In this document: positions 58,415 to 64,000 of the stretch, piece by piece | Layout: the number at the start of each line of letters is the position of its first letter | Numbering within the stretch: the stretch's first letter is position 1 | NCBI RefSeq assembly: GCF_019226825.1 | Contig: NZ_CP076642.1 | Coordinates: 992,001-1,056,000, forward strand | Direction: 5' to 3' | Length of the DNA: 64,000 nt | Source of the DNA: Vibrio ostreae | GTDB lineage: Bacteria; Pseudomonadota; Gammaproteobacteria; Enterobacterales; Vibrionaceae | Made by a program: the position numbers and the translations under genes | Notes under the pieces: generated by a model | Seen by the model: the letters and a program-made list of their open reading frames with translations, nothing else | Databases searched by the model: none | What the model was told of the DNA's origin: nothing

Positions 58415-58714
58415 ATGGCCATTGAAACTAGGATAGATAACGATAACAAGCATGTCACCATTGCGGTGGAAGGAACCTTTTGTTTCAACCTGGTGCAGGA
58501 TTTTCGTAGTAGTTATGCTAAACGGTTTGATCATGAGTTTACGGTAGATATGCGTAAAGTTGATTATATCGACAGTACCGCTTTGGGAATGTTGTTGAAT
58601 ATGAAGAACTATCTTGAGCAGCCCGATGGCATGATTCGCATCGTCAATACGCTCCCTCAGGTGCGCAAAGTATTGATGATTTCGCGTTTTGATAAGAAAT
58701 TTACCATCGAATAA
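58415..58714 (+). CDS. STAS-domain anti-anti-sigma-factor-like protein
   Basis: 99 residues, a single STAS domain with intact phosphorylation motif 'VDYIDSTALGML' (Ser after Asp). ATG 58415 has AAGGA six bases upstream. With the REC-PP2C-HATPase protein encoded 39 bases downstream it forms a partner-switch pair: the HATPase module can phosphorylate this Ser and the PP2C module can remove the phosphate. Similar to HsbA/HsbR in Pseudomonas. Confidence 0.9.
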   Translation: MAIETRIDNDNKHVTIAVEGTFCFNLVQDFRSSYAKRFDHEFTVDMRKVDYIDSTALGMLLNMKNYLEQPDGMIRIVNTLPQVRKVLMISRFDKKFTIE

Positions 58715-58753
58715 ACGCCTGACTATCGAATAAGCAGGGAGAGTCACATACCT

Positions 58754-60454
58754 ATGCGCGTAATTGTTGTGGATGACCATGCAACCAACCGTCAGTTGTG
58801 CCGTTTTATGCTCGAGAACGTCGCGGAGCATATTGATGTCTTTGAGAACGGGGAAGGTGTGGTGGCTGCCATGCAGCAGATGGAAATGCTGCCGGATCTG
58901 ATTTTGCTGGATGTGATGATGCCGGTAAAGGATGGCTTTGTCACCGCGCAGGAGATAAGAGAGTCGTTTCCCAACCACTACATTCCTATCATTTTCCTCA
59001 CGGTACTGGATGATCATGACTCGTTTGAGCGCTGTTTATCGCTTGGCGATGATTTTATTCTCAAACCGGTTGAGCGCAGTGTATTGATTGCCAAGGTTCA
59101 GGCACATTACCGGGTGGTAAAAATGCACAAAGAGGTGATGGAACAACGTGACCAGCTGCAACGATTTCGTGATAAGGTGCAATATGACTTCGCTATTTCT
59201 GAGTCCATTTTTTCCAATCTGATGGAGGAGATGGGCGAGCAGATCGAACACATTTTCGGTATTGAATACATCTCGACTCCATCGACTATTTTTAACGGCG
59301 ATCTGATAGTGATTGCCAGCCGGCCTTACGGTGGTATCTATGTGATGATCGCGGATGCAACCGGTAATGGACTTCCGGCTGCGATTTCAACTCTGCCCGC
59401 CACTCGGACTTTTTTCTCAACGGCAGCGAAAGGTTTGTCCTTAGGAGAGATGGTTTCAGAACTTAATCGCTCTCTGGAAAGTTTTCTGCCAACTGGGATG
59501 ATGCTGGCCGCCAGCGTATTTGAAATCAGGGCCAATGGTTTTGAAGTCTCCTGGTGGGGAGGCGGATTGCCGGATGGCTATATTCTCGACAGCGACGGCA
59601 GTGTGGCTAAGCGTTTGATTTCGTCTCACATGCCAATGGGCGTACTTAAACCGGATGAGTTTGAAAGTGATGTGATGCACTTTAAACTCGATCCGGACCA
59701 GCGCATTGTCTGTTATACAGACGGTATTACCGAAGCGCAAAATGACGTCGGGGAACGGTTCGGTGAGCAAAGACTGGAGGCCTTGTTGAGTAAGGTGTCG
59801 CAAGGTGCCTTGATCCCTACCTTGTACGAAGAAGTGCAGCGTTTTGCTAAACCGGGCAAAGCCGATGATCTATCGGTGTTAACCATGACGTTTCCCCTGG
59901 TGAATGTGAATCAAGGCCAGGTGAATCAGCCGTTGATGCTGGGCAACGTTCCCCTGAAAACCTCACTTAGCTTTCCCGCTTTGGTGCTGAAACGCATCGC
60001 AGTAATGAATGAAATACGCACTTATCTGAAAGGGATCGTGCTGGGTGGTGAACATCTCGATTTACTGTGTTCGCTGCTTTCAGAGCTGTTCAACAATGCT
60101 ATCGATCATGGCTTGCTTGGCCTTAATTCTGAGATGAAAGATGATCCGGACGGTTTCTTACTCTATTACCAACAAAGAGAAGAGCGTTTGCAGCAACTGG
60201 ATGAATCGCACTCGATTCGACTCGACATCGATTTTCAGCCGCAGCGGTCGCGGATTGAATTCATGCTTGAGCACAGTGGCGTGGGTTTTGATTATCAGCA
60301 AAATCGGGCTGAAAACCCCGATGTATCTTATGGGCGTGGCATCCTGTTGGCCTCGACACTGTGTGAATCACTGCATTATTTCAATGAAGGTAAATGTGTG
60401 CATGCCGTGTACCTGTTTAACGAGGAGCAACCGTTCCCTAACCTGATTACTTAA
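58754..60454 (+). CDS. REC - PP2C (SpoIIE/RsbU) - HATPase fusion, partner-switch regulator
   Basis: 566 residues with three modules. Receiver (1-120): D7-D8, phospho-acceptor D53 in 'LILLDVMMPVKDG', Lys in 'FILKPVE'. PP2C-type phosphatase (about 175-380): metal-binding 'FNGDLIVIAS', 'IADATGNGLPAA' and 'CYTDGITEA'. C-terminal RsbW-type ATPase (about 420-560): N-box 'LLSELFNNAIDHG', G1 'EHSGVGFDY', G2 'SYGRGILLAS'. This matches HsbR-like proteins, in which phosphorylation of REC chooses between phosphatase and kinase activity on a STAS partner. CheA or another kinase could provide the signal. The last gene of the cluster; the 21-bp repeats start at its stop codon. Confidence 0.93.
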   Translation: MRVIVVDDHATNRQLCRFMLENVAEHIDVFENGEGVVAAMQQMEMLPDLILLDVMMPVKDGFVTAQEIRESFPNHYIPIIFLTVLDDHDSFERCLSLGDDFILKPVERSVLIAKVQAHYRVVKMHKEVMEQRDQLQRFRDKVQYDFAISESIFSNLMEEMGEQIEHIFGIEYISTPSTIFNGDLIVIASRPYGGIYVMIADATGNGLPAAISTLPATRTFFSTAAKGLSLGEMVSELNRSLESFLPTGMMLAASVFEIRANGFEVSWWGGGLPDGYILDSDGSVAKRLISSHMPMGVLKPDEFESDVMHFKLDPDQRIVCYTDGITEAQNDVGERFGEQRLEALLSKVSQGALIPTLYEEVQRFAKPGKADDLSVLTMTFPLVNVNQGQVNQPLMLGNVPLKTSLSFPALVLKRIAVMNEIRTYLKGIVLGGEHLDLLCSLLSELFNNAIDHGLLGLNSEMKDDPDGFLLYYQQREERLQQLDESHSIRLDIDFQPQRSRIEFMLEHSGVGFDYQQNRAENPDVSYGRGILLASTLCESLHYFNEGKCVHAVYLFNEEQPFPNLIT

Positions 60455-60569
60455 CTCTTCCTTTTGATTACTTCACTGTCCTTTTTGATGATTTAACTAT
60501 TATTCCTGATGACTTAACCATTTTTCATAGTGACTTAACTATTTTTGATGGTGATTTAACGACAGCAAG
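60444..60569 (+). repeat. Six 21-bp tandem repeats after the chemotaxis cluster
   Basis: Units begin at 60444, 60465, 60486, 60507, 60528 and 60549 with no change of period. The shared core is TGATNACTTAACTATT-like: TTAAC is exact in five units and TTCAC in the second. The first unit contains the last codons and TAA stop of the preceding gene. Identity declines toward unit 6. The period equals two DNA turns. Confidence 0.8.
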
Positions 60570-60601
60570 AGCGCGCTGCGCATCGGGGGGAGGCTGACAC
60601 A

Positions 60602-60614
60602 TTTACACTGTAAA
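60602..60614. promoter_or_regulatory. parS2: parS2 site upstream of the FapA-like gene
   Basis: TTTACACTGTAAA, exact consensus, in the intergenic region 60455-60769. A related half-preserved copy TATACACTGTAT is at 60722-60733. Beyond these and the 21-bp repeats I see no feature in this gap except a weak sigma-S-like -10 (TCTATACA at 60720). Confidence 0.8.
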
Positions 60615-60769
60615 CCTGGTGACAGGCTGCGGCTTGACTCTCTCTGCAAGATACACTGCGGTTAAGAAGTGACGTAAGCCTGACTTTGCTACTCGTTTTA
60701 TTCCGACCTTGTCTCAATTTCTATACACTGTATTTCAAAACGACAGGTATGCCGTGAAGGTTATTCAGG

Positions 60770-62443
60770 ATGTGGAATGAATTGATTGTTCTCTCCGAGG
60801 ACAAAACCCAGGTGATTGCAAAACTGAATGGCGACAAAACCATCGCCAAGGAGTTATCTGATCAGGGATTGAGCGATGCTTTGGGTCAGATCGGGGCAAG
60901 AAAATATTTTGTTGACCAGGATTCAGTGAAACGTTTTATTCATTGTGCCAAGGAAATGAAAAGTGAAGCCTACGACGGGATAGTCGTGGCGCTGCAGCGT
61001 AATGCTCAGGTGGAAGTCGTACTGACCGAGCAGGATATGTTGGCCAGTATGCTGGTCACCGGCGCGTATGGCGGCCGAGGTTTGTATGGCAGTGAACTGG
61101 TGCAGGCGTTAGCGGATGCTCAGGTAGTGAAAGGGATAAATAAATTAGCCCTGAAGAAAGTCCTGCTGATGAGTAACACACTCAAGCCCGGAGAAACCTT
61201 CACTCAGCCTGTCGCGCGTGGCAAAGAAGCGATACAGGGGCAGGACAGCCAGTTTATTGCGCTGGTGGAGGATGTCAGCAAACGCATTCTGGCGCCGCAA
61301 GAGCGTAAAAGTGACGATAAAATTGATATGCGCAACCTCGGTGAGACGGTGACCGTTAGCGAAAACGAGCCGGTCATGCGACGTCAGCCTGCGACCGAGG
61401 GGGAAGCCGGGTACACGGTGCAGGGCAAAGTGATTGCGCCGAGACCCGGTATCAATAGTGAGCTGTTGCCAGGCCGTGGTACGCACATTTCTCCTGAGGA
61501 TCCCAACCTTTTACTGGCGAGTCAGTCTGGCCTGCCCATCATTAAAGGCAAAACGATTGATGTCGATAACGCGCTGTGCCTCAATAACGTCAGCATCGCG
61601 ACTGGGCACGTAAAATTCAAAGGCAATGTGGTTATAGCCGGTGATGTTGAGCCGGGCATGGTCGTCCGAGCCACAGGTTCAGTCACCGTTGGCGGGTTTA
61701 TTGAATCGGCTGATGTGCAAGCTCAGGGAGACATCGAAGTTGGCAAAGGCATCATAGGTCATACCGTCTCCGAAGGTGAAGCGAAAAGCTGTGTGGTGAA
61801 ATCCGGTGTCAGTATCAAAGCAAACTACGCTCAGTTCTGTGAATTGCAGGCGGCGGAAAATATTCAGATCGCTGTCCACTGTATGGGCGCGGATGTGCGC
61901 TGTGGGGGAGATTTGCTGGTCCTGGACGATGGAGAAAAGCAGGGCACGTTAAGCGGTGGTGTGACTAAAGTGGGGGGGAAAGTGACCTGCCTTAACTTAG
62001 GCGTTGAGGGAGATACCGCGATGAACGTTGAAGCGTTTGCACGCTTTGCCTGGTACAAAGACCGGATGGTTAAGCACAAGGAGCAGTACAAACTGGCTCA
62101 GGAAGAGACCATGGACATTATTCGTCGCGAGCTGGAATTCAAAAAACGCCCTAAAGCTGAACGTAGTGATGAAGAAGAACTTGAGATTGATAATGCCAAG
62201 GATCAAGCCAACGCCAGGCTGGAAAAAGTCAAATCGGCGCTGGATGTTCTTAACGATGAATTTCAAATCGCACTGGAAAATAACGTGGTTGACGTGAAGG
62301 GTAAGGTATTTACCCATGTTACCGTGCAATTTGGCGATGAACGAGTGACGACAAAGCGGGTCCATGGGCCTTCCATTTTCAGCTACAATCAATATGAAAT
62401 TCAGCTGTCGTCTAAACTCGATGAGGAAGATATCGGGGTTTAG
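60770..62443 (+). CDS. FapA-like DUF342 protein
   Basis: 557 residues of the DUF342/FapA family. The N-terminal alpha/beta domain (1-180) is followed by a long stretch of short beta repeats (about 215-420, 'GNVVIAGDVEPGMVVRATGS', 'GDIEVGKGIIGHTVSEG') that should form a right-handed beta-helix. Next is a coiled coil (about 430-520) rich in K and E, and a beta end. In Vibrio vulnificus FapA has been linked to polar flagellar function and the glucose-PTS protein EIIA-Glc. Presence beside a chemotaxis cluster suggests polar or motility work, but this paralogue could be distinct. Confidence 0.85.
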   Translation: MWNELIVLSEDKTQVIAKLNGDKTIAKELSDQGLSDALGQIGARKYFVDQDSVKRFIHCAKEMKSEAYDGIVVALQRNAQVEVVLTEQDMLASMLVTGAYGGRGLYGSELVQALADAQVVKGINKLALKKVLLMSNTLKPGETFTQPVARGKEAIQGQDSQFIALVEDVSKRILAPQERKSDDKIDMRNLGETVTVSENEPVMRRQPATEGEAGYTVQGKVIAPRPGINSELLPGRGTHISPEDPNLLLASQSGLPIIKGKTIDVDNALCLNNVSIATGHVKFKGNVVIAGDVEPGMVVRATGSVTVGGFIESADVQAQGDIEVGKGIIGHTVSEGEAKSCVVKSGVSIKANYAQFCELQAAENIQIAVHCMGADVRCGGDLLVLDDGEKQGTLSGGVTKVGGKVTCLNLGVEGDTAMNVEAFARFAWYKDRMVKHKEQYKLAQEETMDIIRRELEFKKRPKAERSDEEELEIDNAKDQANARLEKVKSALDVLNDEFQIALENNVVDVKGKVFTHVTVQFGDERVTTKRVHGPSIFSYNQYEIQLSSKLDEEDIGV

Positions 62444-62520
62444 TCGCAACTGGAGCAACGCAGAACTCGGTGCTTATGAGCAGAGAAATCGGTCATGACC
62501 TCCAACCCATCTGACTGCAC

Positions 62521-62543
62521 AAAAGGGAGCCCGGCTCCCTTTT
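62521..62543. terminator. Intrinsic terminator after the FapA-like gene
   Basis: AAAAGGGAGC / GCTCCCTTTT with a CCG loop; T-rich on one side and A-rich on the other, hence usable on both strands. Confidence 0.88.
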
Positions 62544-62544
62544 G

Positions 62545-63080
62545 TCATTTTCCCCCAATCATTTTCGGGCCTGAGTTGCTGTAGGCAGGTGTATGAAAGA
62601 GCGGCTCAGCGGATTGCAGTTTATCGACCATGGTCTGCAACACATATTCATCAAACAGGTGAGTGGCGTGCAGTTGCTCCAGCGCGAAAAGATACTGGTT
62701 CGCGCTGTATCGGACATGATCTTTTTCAAGCGTAGAACACACTTCACGGTGAAACGTGTGTTGTGATTCGTCGTTGGCGGCCTGGAAACGGAACGTAAAC
62801 CAGTCGTGCTGAATAGCTTCTTCGACCAAAGCTTTCCACTGTTGCTTACCCAGCACTAACTGATTATCGGAGCTGGCGATAAAACCATAATCAAGTTCAG
62901 GGTTGGCGTTAGAGGCGGCCACTGCGGTCTTGTCCGGGCTTGGTAGCGGATCACCGATTCAGCGGCTACGCTATCTTTATTTTCCAGATAAGGAGGCAAT
63001 GCCAGTCCGATCGTATTGATGCTATTGCTGACTTCGGAGCGCTGCTGCTCAAGATTATTGCGCGTGGTTAAAGTTTAGAC
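62545..63080 (-). pseudogene. Remnant of a LapD-like (LapD_MoxY_N / GGDEF / EAL) receptor gene
   Basis: Two pieces in different frames. About 63072-62950 encodes 'TTRNNLEQQRSEVSNSINTI' and 'LPPYLENKDSVAAESVI', typical of the periplasmic N-terminus of LapD-type c-di-GMP proteins, without its start and first membrane helix (an in-frame TAA lies upstream). About 62960-62545 encodes 'DYGFIASSDNQLVLGKQQWK', 'FTFRFQ' and 'YSANQYLFALEQLHATHLFD', which resemble a degenerate GGDEF end running into the first third of an EAL domain. HAMP, most of GGDEF and the rest of EAL are missing. Several deletions, not one indel, are needed, so this is genuine decay. Confidence 0.6.
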
Positions 63081-63226
63081 CGTTTCTTGTCGTTTAAGCG
63101 GGGAATACGTTAAGAGCCGTGCAACCGTCACAGAGTGTGAAGTGATCGATACAGGCTTTCACTTGTCGTGGCTTGAGTTATACGTCGTATAGGCGCACAA
63201 TCGGCAAAAAATAACGAGGAGTAGAA

Positions 63227-63862
63227 ATGGAACTTTCAGACATTCGCCGTGAATACATTCAAGGCGGTTTGCGCCGCAAAGATTTGCTGGCCGATCCGGT
63301 GCAACAGTTTAATTTATGGCTGCAGCAGGCGATCGACGCGAAGTTAACCGATCCGACCGCGATGACAGTTGCCACAGTGGATGAACAGGGTCAGCCATTT
63401 CAACGTATTGTGCTGCTGAAAAATGTCGAAACTGACGGTTTCGTGTTTTATACCAACCTGGCCAGCCGCAAAGCGCAACATATCCAGCACAATAACAAAA
63501 TCAGCCTGCATTTCCCGTGGCACCCGCTTGAGCGCCAGGTCCATATTACGGGTACGGCAGAAAAACTCAGCGCGCTGGAAAATATCAAGTATTTTACCTC
63601 ACGTCCGAAAGAGAGCCAGATTGCGGCGATCGCCAGCCATCAGAGCAGCCGTATTTCTGCCCGTGGCGTATTGGAAGGCAAGTACCTTGAGCTGAAACAG
63701 AAGTTTGCTAAAGGTGAGATCCCGGTACCGAGTTTCTGGGGCGGCTTCCGGATTCGTCCGCACAGCATTGAGTTCTGGCAGGGTGGCGAACATCGCCTGC
63801 ACGACCGTTTCATTTACACCCGCCAGGAGAACGGTTGGGACGTGGATCGTCTCGCACCGTAG
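63227..63862 (+). CDS. pdxH: Pyridoxamine/pyridoxine 5'-phosphate oxidase
   Basis: 211 residues. FMN-dependent enzyme making pyridoxal 5'-phosphate, the cofactor that MalP in this window also needs. Motifs: '[20 protein letters not shown]', '[20 protein letters not shown]' (FMN), '[12 protein letters not shown]' and the C-terminal '[20 protein letters not shown]' with 'RLHDR'. Start ATG 63227 has GAGGAG close upstream. Terminator at 63894-63916. Confidence 0.97.
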   Translation: MELSDIRREYIQGGLRRKDLLADPVQQFNLWLQQAIDAKLTDPTAMTVATVDEQGQPFQRIVLLKNVETDGFVFYTNLASRKAQHIQHNNKISLHFPWHPLERQVHITGTAEKLSALENIKYFTSRPKESQIAAIASHQSSRISARGVLEGKYLELKQKFAKGEIPVPSFWGGFRIRPHSIEFWQGGEHRLHDRFIYTRQENGWDVDRLAP

Positions 63863-63893
63863 CCGACACGCTTTGCTTGGTCATACCGTTTTC

Positions 63894-63916
63894 ACACGCC
63901 GCTTTATGCGGCGTGT
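63894..63916. terminator. Bidirectional terminator after pdxH
   Basis: ACACGCCGC / GCGGCGTGT with a TTTAT loop. The loop contains the stop codon of the convergent gene at 63904-64000. The U-tracts on both sides are weak. Confidence 0.65.
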
Positions 63917-64000
63917 TCGTTGTTCAGCACCACGGAAAGCTGGGTTTTAAGTAGGGTTTGCGGGATCACCGAGCCAAAACCGAGGTCCAGAGCCCGGTCG
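63904..64000 (-). CDS. vqmA: C-terminal end of a gene cut by the window edge, probably vqmA
   Basis: Only 31 codons are visible, ending ALDLGFGSVIPQTLLKTQ, then LSVVLNNEHAA and TAA. The spacing IPQ-xxxxx-LSxxL resembles the C-terminus I recall for the quorum-sensing regulator VqmA, and VqmA (VCA1078) lies next to pdxH (VCA1079) in V. cholerae. The rest is outside the window, so the assignment rests on a short tail and synteny. Confidence 0.45.
   Translation of the reverse strand, partial: DRALDLGFGSVIPQTLLKTQLSVVLNNEHAA

Noticed and set aside
60444..60569. 21-bp tandem repeats considered as CRISPR or as a coding repeat
   Set aside because: No unique spacers and no cas genes; the repeats contain in-frame stops and lie outside any plausible gene.

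Overview
The window comes from the origin region of the second chromosome of a Vibrio. The diagnostic core is rctB (39063-41039, minus), a GATC-rich iteron origin (41040-42313) and parA2-parB2 (42314-44510), with five exact parS2-type palindromes scattered around them. From memory of V. cholerae, gene order on the left matches VCA0002 to VCA0027 (rctB, yebC paralogue, malT/malP/malQ/glgB, hcp/vgrG/vasW/vasX/tsiV2, VcINDY, chiA2) and on the right VCA1115 back to about VCA1078 (parB2, polyamine-binding protein, chemotaxis cluster III, pdxH, probable vqmA). A complete cyoABCDE operon, which I do not associate with V. cholerae, and the divergence of the proteins argue for another species, possibly of the fluvialis/furnissii group. 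The species call is inference.

Layout. 1-11 kb: a frameshifted GH18 chitinase running off the left edge, a DUF2057 periplasmic protein, a double-HD phosphodiesterase, a GNAT acetyltransferase, a VcINDY dicarboxylate transporter, an alpha/beta hydrolase with a TetR regulator, an AEC permease, a START-domain protein and a MAPEG protein. 10.7-19 kb: an auxiliary type VI secretion cluster (Hcp, VgrG, DUF4123 adaptor, VasX-like effector, TsiV2-like immunity) behind a sigma-54 promoter. The effector and immunity genes are AT-rich and both carry a one-base frameshift. 19-29.6 kb: glycogen/maltodextrin metabolism, with malP-malQ-glgB divergent from the activator gene malT across a regulatory region with MalT-like and CRP-like sites. 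30-35 kb: the bo3 ubiquinol oxidase operon. 35-38.2 kb: small conserved genes. 38.2-44.5 kb: replication and partition. 44.6-47.9 kb: a PotD-like protein and TmcA. 48.1-60.5 kb: a full chemotaxis cluster (STAS, CheY, CheA, two CheW, a soluble triple-PAS receptor, CheR, CheD, CheB, a membrane-hairpin MCP) ending in a partner-switch module (STAS plus a REC-PP2C-HATPase fusion). 60.7-64 kb: FapA-like DUF342 protein, remnants of a LapD-like gene, pdxH, and the end of a probable vqmA.

Two systems deserve most attention. The origin has a six-iteron core array, a DnaA box and a mixed-orientation regulatory array, and there is a further same-orientation cluster of four iterons beyond the rctB terminator. 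The chemotaxis cluster has a candidate sigma-S promoter, a first STAS protein without the usual phosphorylatable Ser/Thr, and a partner-switch pair at its end followed by six 21-bp tandem repeats.

Four genes (chiA, tsiV2, vasX and a DCC-family thioredoxin-like gene) are each restored by removing one base from a homopolymer run. Such a uniform pattern could be assembly error, so the broken state of these genes should be treated as provisional. No CRISPR array, insertion sequence, tRNA or rRNA gene was seen.
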